The notes beneath the pieces are model-generated. The model was given only the letters and a program-made list of their open reading frames with translations, was not told the DNA's origin and did not search any database. Below are positions 22,961 through 33,748 of a stretch of 64,000 bases of DNA, piece after piece. The position numbers were made by a program, and so were the translations under genes. Within the stretch, counting starts at the first letter, position 1. Each line of letters begins with the position of its first letter. Source of the DNA: Sanguinoderma infundibulare. Taxonomy: Eukaryota; Basidiomycota; Agaricomycetes; Polyporales; Polyporaceae. The stretch spans positions 1,550,001 through 1,614,000 of the forward strand of contig JAVLRN010000001.1 in the NCBI GenBank assembly GCA_032821775.1, read 5' to 3'.

Positions 22961-23975
22961 GGTCGCACGATGGGTAGGGACGCGCTATCGCAAGAAGCTC
23001 GCCTGGATGGTCGTCTCAAAAACGCTCTTCCCAGCCATGGACTTCGTATCGCAAACGCGTTGCTGGGTGTCCATACTCAGTCGTCTCCGTCTCTTCAGTT
23101 CCTCCTACTTGCTTCCCCACCATCACACTCTCCCTCACCCTCTTAGCCAATGTCGGCCGCGTTCACGTTCACGTTCGCGTTTTTCGCTTCTCGCTTCGCC
23201 GTTGACCGTCATCGAGTCCTTTTTGCCGATTCAAGCACGCCACACTGCAGAGTTCAGTCCCACGCGCATCGCTACGTTACTAGCTTCTAGACTTCGAATT
23301 CGTTCGTCCGCTCTCTCCGCTCTCTCTTATCTCTCTCGTCTCCTTCCAGATCTGTCTCCCAATCTGTCGTACTCATCTTACTGCTGTGCCACTTTGTCAT
23401 TACATATCTCTCGGTACTCAACTCCCTCTGCTCGCATCTGTGTAACATAAAACAGCAGCAGCTAAAAGATGTGTCGATACGATTCCTTTCCTATCCTATC
23501 TAGCCAATAGTAAGTAGGGACTGGGGCTGGTCGACCGTCCAAATTATTCGTATCCTATCACGCATCAATTCATTGCTTTGTCCTCCGCCTCTTCCAGGCG
23601 CGCGTGTGCCGGATTCAATTGAGATGTCCTTCAAGTTCTCCGCAACGTTGGACAGTCAGGCCCAGAAGAACGGCGAAGTGGGCCTTCCATATTGCCCAGC
23701 GTCGGCGACAACGTAACTAACATCAAGGCACGGCAGGAAATGCCCCGCGAAAAGCCCGAACGTAGAGAGTCTTTATCGTAATCACACTTCATCGTCGACT
23801 ATCGTCAGCGCAACCGCTAGGTTTGCTTCTTCAAAGGGGGTATGCGAGGATAATATTGGAAGGGGTTCACAATATGGTAGTACAGGCATATGTCCGTGGG
23901 GGGAGAGGCTCCCCAATCATCGTGTTATCGTCACGTTCATCACCGCACTTCGACCGCCGCCGCCACGCCGGTGTT
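22961..23975. other. Intergenic, convergent spacer
   Basis: About 1 kb between the stops of the KH gene (+) and VMA5 (-). Pyrimidine-rich from 23080 to 23450. A 30-codon ORF at 23624 (MSFKFSATLDSQAQKNG...) is the only short frame of note and has no support. Confidence 0.5.
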
Positions 23976-25652
23976 CTACAGCACGATCCAGGGTATCTCG
24001 AAGAGCACGAAGTCGAAGTACTCTTGCTCTAGAACGTTCGCGTACTCGCCACCAAAGTCGTCTGCCGCACCGGAGCCCCCGGACTTGCCCTTGGCCTTGT
24101 CGGGGTTGGCGCGTCGTCCGAGGTACGCGAATTGCGATTGCAGCGTCGTCAATGTGCGCTTGGTTGCCTTGGGCTCGGGCTAGAGGGGTTGATAAGACGG
24201 TATGCTGTGACCGGTCTGGGAGGAGACACGAACCTTGATGATGTACCCGATATAGTGTGCAGGGAGACCATATCTCAGAACGCTCTCGACGAAGAGTTCA
24301 ATAACCTTGAGATGGACAAGGATCTGGAACGATTCTGAGAAGTTCGTTCTGGATAGTTGCAGGAGCTCCGTCTGCGATAAGGTGGTGTCAAGTCGATGTT
24401 CCAATGACTGCGCGATAGATTCGCATACGTACCCACAGCTCCTTCTCTGTCGTGTCCGCAACCTGGAGCTCATCCCTCTGCTTAGCGACGGCTTCTTCTG
24501 AGAACGTGAAGTCACGAATGATGAACCTGGAAGTGTCAGGTGGACAACGAGTTCTGGTCAGTGTCGGTCGCCCCTGAGACTTCTGAAAAACGCGGGCGCA
24601 CTTGTTGTCACGGCACTTCTGCGCGAACTCGTCGTGCACACGTTTGAATATCACAGCCGAAAAGAGGTTGTATTCATCATCTGAGGCGATTGACCTTGGC
24701 CAGGTGAGAGTTAATTGGTACCCGAAGATCGAGAGCATCGGCTAGACTCACGTAGATGACCGAGGAACAACCATTGACGTCAGGCGTTCATACTTCCCGT
24801 TCCAGTCCTTCACGAGGTTCCTGCGCACAGCTGTCTAAACGTGTTCCATACTTGGATAACAGCAAGTTGGATCGGGGAGCGGTACCTACTTCGGCACGGC
24901 AACAAGGACAGTTTGAAGATACTCCGAATCGTTGATGAAGTGCTCCTTGCGGACTATGTCGACGAGCGAGCGTACTGACAAGTTCCCGCTAATGCAACAT
25001 TGGACATGGACAAGAACGGCAAATGATTATGGCACGTACGTCTTCTTCCGTTGCATCTGCGTTAGTGACCCTTTCGCGAGGTTGTAGTTGTTGAGCTTGC
25101 TCTTCATGACGTTGTCAATGGATGACATTTCCTGCGATATCACGGCACCCGATATGAGACGGATGGTGGAGAGATGCGCAAGAATGTGCACCTTGCTCAA
25201 GACGTCGATCATCTCCCGGAGCGACCGTTGCGTCCCATAGCGTCCGTCGTTCCATGACCATCCACGGAGTAAATAGGTATCAACAGGCTGCTCGTTGACG
25301 AGTATGTGTTGCGAGAGCTTGGAGGGGTCGTTGTTCAGAAGGTTTCGGAGAGTGTCCACCGTCTTGGCGACAGTGGCCGTAAAGAACGCGTCGTGCTTTG
25401 GGAGCTCCTCCGACAGGCCAACGAGTGAGTCGAGCGTCCCTGTCTTTATTTACATGGATCAGTTACATCGCTGCTCTCCGACTAGTCCGAGGAATAGTTG
25501 ACCTTGAAAGACGGGATGGAGAGTTGGGCGAGGTTGGAGGGAAGCACGGATTTGGAGCTTCCCGTGAGTTTGGTCGTCAGTTCGTGGTGGAGACCGTCAG
25601 CATCGCCGGTCTCGGGGGCGGAGATAAGCCAGGTGCTCTGGTCAGACGGCAT
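23976..25652 (-). CDS. VMA5: V-type proton ATPase subunit C
   Basis: Peripheral stalk subunit C of the V1 sector; it joins V1 to Vo and governs reversible disassembly on vacuolar membranes. Exons 25652-25503, 25443-25040, 24988-24890, 24820-24752, 24694-24602, 24526-24433, 24371-24234, 24179-23976 give 416 aa (yeast Vma5 is 392). Signatures: MPSDQSTWLISAPETGDADG at the start, LPKHDAFFTATVAKT, YLLRGWSWNDGRYGTQRSL, IIRDFTFSEE, and the strongly conserved VHLKVIELFVESVLRYGLP. The C terminus includes LTTLQSQFAYLGRRA. Divergent from the sulfurtransferase across 173 bp that contains two TTAGGG units. Confidence 0.95.
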
Positions 25653-25747
25653 TGTGCAAGACGGCAGAGAGAACCTGCAGACGGAAGCGAGCGCAATGGC
25701 GGGGACGGCGAGAAAGCCCAATTTCGCGACGAGGACGGAGTGGCCTG

Positions 25748-25759
25748 TTAGGGTTAGGG
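25748..25759 (+). promoter_or_regulatory. Two tandem TTAGGG telomere-type hexamers in a divergent promoter
   Basis: TTAGGGTTAGGG lies between the start codons of VMA5 (-, 25652) and the sulfurtransferase (+, 25826). In other fungi TTAGGG is bound by Tbf1/Teb1-type Myb factors at promoters. That is family knowledge; binding here is an inference. Confidence 0.5.
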
Positions 25760-25825
25760 TCCGTCACGTTTCGAGACTGAACTCAATCCGACGACTTGGA
25801 TGGTACCATCTTGCCCTTTTCCGTC

Positions 25826-27179
25826 ATGTACGCTCGAGCCCTTGGACGATGTCTTGCCTCTTCTGCAAAGCGCGGCCGGATGTCTTACGCGACCGTCTTC
25901 GGCGACCATTCCCCACTGGTCATCACACCCGCTCAGCTGCACAACCTCCAGGATGATGCCAAGTTGAAGCCGCAGGACCTCCTTGTCCTCGATGCGTCGT
26001 GGCATATGCCAAACTCCCCCCGTAAGGCTGATGAAGAGTATCTTGCCAAACACATACCCTCTGCAAGGTTCCTCGACATCGATCGTGTCGCGTCATCTCA
26101 TCCCCTTAAACTGGCACACATGATGCCTGACCCTCAGACGTTCGCTCGTTCCTGCTGTAAGGACTCGACTACTGGTGCTAAGCGATAGGCCACGATATCT
26201 GAATGGTTTCTTAGCCGCGCTTGGGATCACCCCTTCGACACACGTTGTCATGTGAGTCGCCATCGTCGAAAGGTTCGTTCCGTAGAGTGCCGTCTCATGT
26301 GCAAGTCCTCAGTTATGACTCTCACGGCGTCTTCTCTTCGCCGAGGGCACTCTACATGTTCCGCACATTTGGCCACAACAAGTCGAGCATTTTGGATGGA
26401 GGGCTTCCGGGCTGGCTGTCCCACGGCGGGAGTACTCAGAGCGGGGAGCAGAGAGTATTAAGGCACTCGAAGTACCCCGCACCTGCCTTGAATCACGGAG
26501 CAATCAGAGGTAGGGACAGTTCTTGTTTTTATAAGCTACCAACTGGGGAGTCTGACTCCACGGCAGACTATAAACAGATGGTATCAAATGCGGAACTCGA
26601 TCCTGCTGAAAACACGGACGCATATTACGTTCTCGACGCCCGTTCCAAAGGGCGGTGAGTTCCGATTCTTGAACATGCGAAATAGTAATGGGACTGACGT
26701 AGGATTATCATAGCTTCCTTGGGACAGACCCCGAACCGCGTCCTGGCCTCTCTTCAGGCCACATCCCCTTTTCCGTATCCCTTCCTTTCAACACATTCCT
26801 TGAGATCCACGCAGTTCCCGAAGGCATAGACCCCGTCAACAAAGAAGACACAGCGTCGTCGATCAAGAACAACCCAACAGTAACATATACCCGTTTGCGG
26901 TCCACACAGGGCATGCTCTCCGCCCTCGAGGAGTCGCTCGGGCCTCAACGCGCCAAGGAAGTTCTTGAGGGCAAGCGTCAGGTTGTGGCCAGTTGTGGAA
27001 GCGGTATGACGGCTGGCGTCATCTGGCTAGGATTAAAGCTACTCGGCGTGGAGGGCATTAGCATTTACGATGAGGTGCGTTCTTCGCAGGACTAACGAAT
27101 CTCTTAGTTGACGATCACTGTCCAGTCATGGACAGGGTATGCGATGCGTCCCAAGAGCAAGATCGTAAAAGGAGAATAA
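25826..27179 (+). CDS. Double-rhodanese 3-mercaptopyruvate/thiosulfate sulfurtransferase
   Basis: Transfers sulfur from 3-mercaptopyruvate or thiosulfate to acceptors in mitochondria or cytosol (yeast TUM1 relative, also feeding tRNA thiolation). Exons 25826-26156, 26215-26251, 26313-26509, 26567-26654, 26714-27074, 27126-27179 give 355 aa. Domain 1 (inactive): LVLDASWHMPNSPRKADEEY, IYDSHGVFSSPRALYMFR, GGLPGWLSHGG. Domain 2 (active): YYVLDARSKGRFLG, SGHIPFSVSLPF and the catalytic loop VASCGSGMTAGV, whose CGSG(V/M)T loop indicates mercaptopyruvate rather than classical thiosulfate specificity. The Arg-rich start (MYARALGRCLASSAKRGRM) looks like a mitochondrial presequence; Met20 would give a cytosolic form. 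Intron 26510-26566 is stop-free and 57 nt long. Confidence 0.92.
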
Positions 27180-27457
27180 AGCGCTTTCTAGATGCAGTCG
27201 CAAACATCGATATGTACATGCACAGAAGTTATTCTGACAACCTAGACCCCTGTCGTACTTACCGCGATAGCTCAAGTCCTAGTCCCGATCGCATGTCCGT
27301 TCTCCTGAAGGCCTGAAGTATGGCTTGCCAGTATATATTCGTACAGGAATTCGAACATCGCTCTACCAATCCGATCTTGCAAATTAGTATATGGAAGCTC
27401 CACACCGAGGTCAATATCGAAATGCTCCCAACACAGGATAAGCACCGTCACCAGGCG

Positions 27458-27975
27458 TCACCTCAAGGTCTGGATTCTGCTGTGGTCGTCCAGCCTCGCA
27501 AGGAACGGGGGGGTCCGTGATCGAGGCACGTTCCCGCTCACATACGCTGGCCGTCCCCAGTACCGAACCTCAGCACGCTGCTGCTTCCCTCGACGGAGGT
27601 GTGTAACTTTCCACCTGGACAAACGTTAACTCATGCGGGAACATGATATACGATGGACGACGTACCCCTCGGATAGGAAGACGTTATATCCCTTCGCTGC
27701 AGCTTCCTGGAGTAGGGTCTTTCTCGCGAACACCACCGCCCCCCTCAGATTCGCGACCTTCTTCAGCTCAAAGATGTAGACCCCGCTCATCGTTGCGTCA
27801 TACACCTCGACGACGTTGAGATCTGTTTTCTGCGACATCAGGATACTCGGCTGTTGAGCAGCACGAGTACGAAGTACATACCTTCTCGTTCCTCTTCGGT
27901 GAACATCGGGACGGCGTCCACTGTTTGATGCTCTACGACCTCCCAAGGTTGGACCTTCCGGTGAAAGAACTTCAT
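27458..27975 (-). CDS. Hypothetical 135-aa protein
   Basis: Not recognised. Exons 27975-27882, 27822-27666, 27614-27458 join in consistent phase to 135 aa. Visible: a basic/aromatic N terminus (MKFFHRKVQPWEVVEHQ), a middle part ATMSGVYIFELKKVANLRGA and FARKTLLQEAAAKGYNVFL that looks like alternating strands and helix, then EGWKVTHLRRGKQQRAEVRYW and a basic tail. There is no signal peptide, no transmembrane segment and no cysteine pattern. The two introns (59 and 51 nt) have good splice sites, which supports a real gene. Convergent with the sulfurtransferase (278 bp between stops). It could be a lineage-specific protein; no function is assigned. Confidence 0.6.
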
Positions 27976-29194
27976 GACTATCTGCGACTAAGGGGGAGTA
28001 TGACGGGCGTGTGTTGATGGATATCCGCGTGTCAGAGAAATGCGAGGCTGGGCTGGAGATCGCCCGCGTTTGAACAAGCTATCACTGGGACAGCCAGCAG
28101 CGTACGTGCGTGAGCTCGACAAGGCTTCGGAGGCACGATGTTATATCGAAAGTGAGCCACTCCTGAGGGAAGTTCCAAGCGAATGTGCGGATGCAAGGAG
28201 AGGAGAGCCCAGCAGCGTGCGTCATTCCGAGGCCGATCGGAAGCATACGCAGCAAAACGCAAGCAATATCGCCACCCCCTTACGTGTCCCTGCGGCCGTA
28301 TGTCTCGGAAGTAACGGTGGGGCACGAAAGCGGGATGCGTTGAGCGCAACATGTCGTCCGTCAGCATGGTTTGTTTATCGGCCCGACGCAGCGCCGCGCC
28401 TTGATAGTAATACCTGTGTGATTTGATGGGAAAACATACGTAAGTAATAAAACGAGATATACAGACGAAGCGGGCCCCGCGACGGAAACCCGGCCGGTTT
28501 GGGCGCTGGCCTCCCTGATCCGGTTGGATTATGCGCCCTGGCGTTGAATAGCCTTCGCAATCACATGCATCCCCGTCGGCTGACGTCAGTTTGTTCGAGT
28601 AGTGCGCAGACGGACCCCTACGGAACCGCGACCGCTTCCGAGAAACCAAACCGCTCGGCGCAGTGTGTGCACTGCCTAGGGACTCGGCGACTGGTCGATA
28701 AAAGATGGGGAGACAGGTTGGTGCGCCACCAAATCGTGTGTAACGGTCGTGACAGTCGTCACTGCGGCGTACATGGGGATTAACGATATTGTCAAATTTT
28801 CGGCGTAAGTATACACACTACCTTCCGGACTCAAGCACCTCCGAAATCCCCCATAAGATGAGCAGGGCTATTGATATATAACGATATGAGACGAGAAAGC
28901 GGGGCTCGAGATGCTCGATCGAGTGTGCACTCCCCCTGCCAGAAGATGATCAGCCATGCTATCATCCGGCAAACTCGAACATAACGCTAACTCTGAACAA
29001 CTTGTCCATACAACGGGTTGCTGAAAGCATAGAAACCACACCAATTCCAAGAATTGATTCCACGCATAACACTGATACAAGTGCAAAAAGATATCTACCA
29101 GTCGTCATGCATCGCCAATCACGCTAAATATCGTTCCAACTCCCGTATATGCGCATACCAGTCTGAGCCGAGGAGTACGCACGCTCATGTCCGC
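27976..29194. other. Intergenic, 1.2 kb
   Basis: Lies between the unknown 135-aa gene and the copper-protein gene, both -. A 205-codon open frame on the minus strand (28032-28649) has no recognisable domain and unusual Arg/Cys/His-rich composition, so it is not called. No tRNA or repeat seen. Confidence 0.45.
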
Positions 29195-30040
29195 TCAAAG
29201 CAGAGCAGCGACGACGGCGACGAGACCAGCAATGCTCGAGGCCCCGATGGCAGCGTTCTGGAGAGCGCTGTTACCAGTGGAGGTCGCCGTAGAGCCCGAT
29301 GAAGTACTCGAAGGCGATGTCCCAGTGGCCTGGACTGAAGTGGAGACCGGCGTTGCTATCGAGTTCGTCGCATTCTTGCAAGAAACGCTGGAGGGGATAG
29401 TAGCGTTGTCCGAGAGCGTAAGGTCCGCACACTGGTCGGAAGACGTTGATTAGAACGATCCTGCACGGTACGACGCAGCCCGCTGTCCATACCTGGTAGA
29501 GCTGACCGTCACCGCCGTCAAAGATGAGCTGCAGCGTGACGTTGGCGCCATCCTTGACGCCGCTAATGCCGGAGGAGGCGAGGTCTATGTTGATACAGAA
29601 CGCGCCTTCGCCGGTGGTCTCGAAGAAGGGAATGAACTGCTGGAAGTTTCCGCTGCTGTCGCGGAATTGCGAGAAGTTGTCGGGGTTCTGGACGGTAGCA
29701 ATGATGCCACCCACTGCGCATAGCATGTGAGTGTGGCCCTGCACCAATCGATGTTCTGATACCACTCACGAGTCCATTGTGGGTGCTCCGAGTTGAGCGA
29801 GATGAACCCTTTGGAGGTAGGGAACGTAGTGCGGTTCGAGACGGCATTCGTGTATCCATCTAAATATATTTAGTGTCAGAAACACGGCAAATATTGTGGC
29901 ATGCAGATAAGGTGCGCACCACAGAAGGAGGGCTCATTGTCTTCGACGAAAACACCGCGAGGGGTGGGGAACTGAAGCTGGAAGTGGGCCGAGACAGTGG
30001 TCAAAAGACCAGCCATAAACACAGCGGTTGTGAAGCGCAT
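29195..30040 (-). CDS. BIM1/X325-like secreted, GPI-type copper-binding protein (LPMO-like)
   Basis: Extracellular His-brace protein related to LPMOs but without polysaccharide oxidation in characterised members; Cryptococcus BIM1 helps copper uptake through CTR1. Exons 30040-29920, 29859-29770, 29713-29493, 29431-29195 give 222 aa. A signal peptide ([18 protein letters not shown]) is cleaved before [11 protein letters not shown], so the mature protein begins with His1, the key family feature. A second candidate ligand is His in NSEHPQWT. Cys residues in SFCDGY, GAFCIN, YQCADL and SCKN could form two disulfides. A Ser/Thr-rich linker leads to a hydrophobic C terminus ([10 protein letters not shown]) typical of a GPI signal. 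It sits just downstream of, and co-directional with, a CTR copper transporter. Confidence 0.88.
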
Positions 30041-30455
30041 TTTTGGATGCGGGAGAACTGGTGTCGACAAACGAAGCGGACCGTGGAAAGGGGGTAGGGA
30101 AAGAAGGGATGGGGGAGTCCGTCTTTTAAGTAGGCGGTCTGAGTTCGGTCAGAACAGACCCCCTTCAGCGCCAAATGATGGTGAAAGACTTTTTTCTCCT
30201 TTGTTTGCTCTGGCATCCTGCCCTCGAGGCGAACTCCTGCGTGCCTTTCCCAGCCTGACAGTCCTGCCTGGTGGTATCCATGGAACGCCCCATCGCATGT
30301 CAAATTGATGTCGCACCACCGAACATCATGCGGGCGTGACGCATTGGCAGAAACGAAACATGGTCCAATTTTACAATTATCCAGAACTTCTCGCACAAGT
30401 AACACAGCAGCGGTAGTGCATAACTACAGGGCACATCGTACAACGTAGAGCCGTT
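30041..30455. other. Intergenic between CTR and the BIM1-like gene
   Basis: 415 bp containing the 3' end of the CTR gene and the promoter of the BIM1-like gene, including the TTTGCTC motif at 30204. No ORF supported. Confidence 0.5.
30204..30210 (+). promoter_or_regulatory. TTTGCTC copper-response-like element upstream of the BIM1-like gene
   Basis: TTTGCTC matches the core of the yeast Mac1 copper-response element and lies 164 bp upstream of the BIM1-like start codon. The heptamer also occurs elsewhere in the window (for example near 3196), so it may be chance. The match is seen; regulation is inferred. Confidence 0.3.
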
Positions 30456-31146
30456 CTAATGATGACCTGCATGGCTCTTAGCACCGAACCGACCGAAGAG
30501 TACCTCCCCAATCGTAAGGCCAGCAACGATCGAAATGAGGTACCCGGCTTGGAACGTCCTGCGGAGAAAAAACTTTTTAGCACCATCAGATCACCGCTGA
30601 ATAATTCCCGTACGCACATGACGGCCAACATCAGGACATAGTACAGCAAAGCCTGGAACGCGAACAGCAGACCGCGTGGAATGTCGTGAGAAGGAATGAA
30701 AGGGGGTATCGTTCGGGCGGAACGCCGAGGGCGAGGAGCGGCCTCTGACGGCTGCGCGTTGATGACAACCTCTTCCACGCCATCCATTCCCGCCGCCTTC
30801 GACTTCGGGGAGTTCGGGAGAGATTCAGCGGGGAGGTCGGAAGGATGGCAGGAGTTTACTGGGGCCAATGACATGATCGCCAAGGCCCTGAGTGCGGGGT
30901 CAGCGTTGCACCATGCACGATAAATGGAACGTACTGCCGCTTCCAACGAGTCTCCAGCACCCCCCGCATGCCGTTGACCCATCTTTCAAATATGGCGAAG
31001 AAGACTAGAGCGATGCAGGCACCGGCGACAGCACCACTCGACGAGGGATGCCAAGCCTTAAAAAGCAAGTTATCGCCTCCCGTAAAGTGAAGCCATGGGA
31101 CCATCATGACCATGACTGAAGAGTTCGACGAAGAAGACATATCCAT
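30456..31146 (-). CDS. CTR-family high-affinity copper transporter
   Basis: Trimeric plasma- or vacuolar-membrane Cu(I) channel. Exons 31146-30935, 30887-30618, 30558-30456 give 194 aa. The N terminus has Met-rich elements (MDMSSSSN; VMVMMVPWLHFTG). TM1 is AGACIALVFFAIFERWV. TM2, ALLYYVLMLAVMTF, carries the M-x3-M selectivity motif (MLAVM). TM3 is YLISIVAGLTIGEVLFGRFG, with the G-x3-G packing motif (GLTIG). The TM1-TM2 loop is long (about 80 residues, Pro/Ser-rich). The tail ends SHAGHH, a plausible Cu-binding His cluster. Clear family assignment; S. pombe Ctr4-type versus Ctr5-type not resolved. It is the upstream partner of the BIM1-like gene. Confidence 0.92.
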
Positions 31147-32181
31147 CTTGTGGAGATGGGGTCGTTAGAGATGGGCTGAGTCGTAGTAGCTTGTGGTGGG
31201 GATCGATGAGGGCGAGCGAAGGCGCAGTCAGGGAGTGGATGGGAACGATGATGGTCCTCGGAAGTTGCCGGTCTACACCAAGCACAACCAAACATGTGCT
31301 GCGACGCACTGGTGTGGGTGTCGGCGTGGTCGGCATGATGTCGGCGATAACTGAGCAACCAAACGCAGGGGCATCCTAATCATGGGGGACGTAGTAAGTG
31401 AGCATTGGTAAACATGCAGCGGTGACTTCAGAAGTACATACCGACCAGTGACTCGTGTAGAAACGATACCGCCACGAGGAACACGTCCTGTACCAGCGCT
31501 CAAGCAGGAAAACTCACCTCCAAAAGGGGGACAGATTCGGAGAACTGCGCTCGCACGGCCCCCCTTAGATATCGGTTCAAGTGAGCACGCACCTGCCATT
31601 TTGTGGCTCCTCCCCTTATATCCTACGACACGACAACAGTGAGAAGATGGCATGTTGGCATTGCTGGAGCAAGGCGGGGCAGATAGAATAGAGGAAGGGA
31701 GCAGGGAAAGCGACTGAGTCAAGAGTGGTAGCAGGAGCGAAGAACCGTCGAAGGACCCGAACGAGCTTGTTGAGAACTACGCTCCCACTCGTTCGAGCTG
31801 TGATCCAACAAGTAGAGTGTGGCAAGGAGAGCAACCATTGCAGAGAGCCAAGAGGTAGCGGATGACGGGAGACGAAGGGCGGCAGACGGGGACGAGAGTG
31901 GTGACGGTTGGGAGGAGAGGGGGGAAGGAGGGCAGGGATTGGTTGAGGCAATTGTGCCCAGCCAATCGCAAAAACGCGCAATCCAGACCGCCCTTCACGT
32001 GACTTCCAAGCACCTCATTTGGCGCTTATGGCAAGGCAAGACCTCGAACACCACCAATTCCGAATCGAATCCTCATATTTTATCAGCAAGCGCAAGTTCG
32101 TTGGCCGTTTGGTCTCACCTCCTCCTCGCATACCTTTCACAAGCCCAGCGACATCTGCTCATCACTCACAACAACATCGGG
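31147..32181. other. Intergenic, divergent spacer CTR / mitochondrial rhodanese
   Basis: About 1.04 kb, the longest spacer between divergent genes here; long promoters are common for metal-regulated genes. No exact TTTGCTC was found upstream of CTR. Open frames on the minus strand (to 31981) lack domains. No RNA gene seen. Confidence 0.45.
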
Positions 32182-32789
32182 ATGTTGCGTTTAGCTGTCC
32201 CTCGGTCTGTGGCCGTATTGCGTGTGGCCTCCCATGTCAGGCCCGCCGCTGTCTCCGCTCTGCAGCAAGTCCGGTATGAACATTCCAAACCCCCCCAGGA
32301 GCTGGCCGACTTGCGGCGTGATTGGGACGCTAAGGTTATCACGTACGAAGAGCTCAAGCCGAAGACAACGCAACCCAGTCCCGTAAGTGTCTAGCTTCTG
32401 TGGACGTTCAAAGGTCTCTTCCTGAATCGTCGTAGGACAAGTATCTGATCGACGTCCGGGAACCCAATGAGGTCGTGCAGGGTTCCATTCCCTCCGCCGT
32501 GAATATCCCACTATCCCAACTTTCTGGCGCGCTCCATCTTTCTCGCGACGCGTTCAAGGAGAAGTTTGGTTTTGAGAAGCCACGGCCCACCCAGGAGGTC
32601 ACGTTCTATTGCCGGAGTGGGGTGCGCTCAGCGACTGCAGCGGATGTCGCAAAGAGGAATGGTTTTACCAAGTGTGTATACTTGTCCATGTATTCTCTCT
32701 CCATGCCTAATGCCACTTTTAGTGTTCTCAACTACAAGGGTTCGTGGTTGGAATGGACCGAGCGGGAGGGGAAGAAGCCTGCTGCTTGA
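32182..32789 (+). CDS. Mitochondrial single-domain rhodanese
   Basis: Thiosulfate:cyanide-type sulfurtransferase related to yeast RDL1/RDL2. Exons 32182-32382, 32436-32671, 32723-32789 give 167 aa. The N terminus (MLRLAVPRSVAVLRVASHVR) is an amphipathic Arg-rich presequence. The rhodanese core shows YLIDVREPNEVVQGSIPSAV, PRPTQEVTFYCRSGVRSATA with the catalytic loop CRSGVR, and the C-terminal signature NVLNYKGSWLEWTE. Its likely role is sulfide/thiosulfate detoxification or persulfide supply in mitochondria. It lies 237 bp upstream of frataxin on the same strand. Confidence 0.92.
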
Positions 32790-32887
32790 TATTATCTGAT
32801 TTCGTTTATTATGCGTCTCCGCGTTATCCAACCCGTGTCATATATTCGCCTGCGTTTGCGACTTTGGTTCTGATGTCGACATTATGA

Positions 32888-32899
32888 CCCTAACCCTAA
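32888..32899 (-). promoter_or_regulatory. Second pair of TTAGGG hexamers, upstream of frataxin
   Basis: CCCTAACCCTAA on the + strand equals TTAGGGTTAGGG on the - strand. It is about 130 bp upstream of the frataxin start and is the same double hexamer as at 25748. Function inferred only. Confidence 0.45.
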
Positions 32900-33026
32900 C
32901 GCAAAGGTGTTTCTCTGACCGCAGCGCGAACCTCTTTGCCTTTTGACCATACCCGCTCTCGGCGGCCAGATTCAGCTGTCTTCTCCGCACCATTGACATC
33001 GCTCTCCTGAACGGTTGGAATGCCTT

Positions 33027-33748
33027 ATGGCTCTCCGGCAAGCTTTCCCAACTGCTGTGCGCTCGCTGGTCGCCTTCGCGCGGGGATCGTGCCCTGGGCC
33101 GGTTCGACCTATACACGTCCTCCCACGAGTATCATCGTCCTCGTTGTGTCCGAGGAGACATTATGCTACGCCCCCTGCGCAAGTGAAAGAGAGGTCCGCT
33201 GGCACCGCAGCCGATTCCTGTGGTATGACAACGAAAGACTGACGTGCTCCCGTGTACGCAGTGACCTTCCTGTCAATTTGTATCATCAGTATTCGGATAC
33301 GACAATGGAGAAGATGCTAGAATCTTTAGAGAACCTTCTCGATGAGACAGCGGAGACGGAATATGAGGTTGATTACGGGGTGCGTACTCACACATCACGT
33401 TTACTCTCTCTACTCTATTCCGTCCCCTGATTGTATGCCAACAGAGCGGCGTACTAACATTGAAGCTGGGCACCCATGGAACCTACGTTATCAACAAGCA
33501 GCCGCCAAATAAACAGATATGGCTGTCTTCCCCCTTCAGGTGTGCACCCGTCTCAGTGACTGCGCGATCCCGCACGCTGATACCTCCGTAGTGGTCCGAA
33601 GCGATACGATTACATACCTGACAAGGATGATTGGGTCTACTCGCGAGATGGGGGATCTTTGAACGAACTCCTCAATGAGGAACTTGCTGAGGTCTTTGGG
33701 CGGAAAGTGGATCTGGGCTTGGCGGATGTCTCGACGCAAGTCAGTTGA
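33027..33748 (+). CDS. YFH1: Frataxin
   Basis: Mitochondrial iron-binding protein that accelerates persulfide transfer on the NFS1-ISCU complex in iron-sulfur cluster assembly. Exons 33027-33193, 33262-33379, 33445-33539, 33592-33748 give 178 aa. The presequence is Arg/Ser-rich ([20 protein letters not shown]). Helix 1 with the acidic ridge is [20 protein letters not shown], then [41 protein letters not shown] with the conserved Trp, and [19 protein letters not shown]. The first intron is the weak point: its donor is GTCCGC, chosen because it alone keeps phase with the conserved [13 protein letters not shown] segment. Confidence 0.92.

Noticed and set aside
23624..23716. 30-codon ORF beginning MSFKFSATLD
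   Set aside because: Too short, no signal peptide or motif, and it lies in a convergent spacer.
28032..28649. 205-codon open frame on the minus strand in the 1.2 kb gap
   Set aside because: No domain, odd Arg/Cys/His composition and no intron logic. An open frame of this size can arise by chance in GC-rich DNA.
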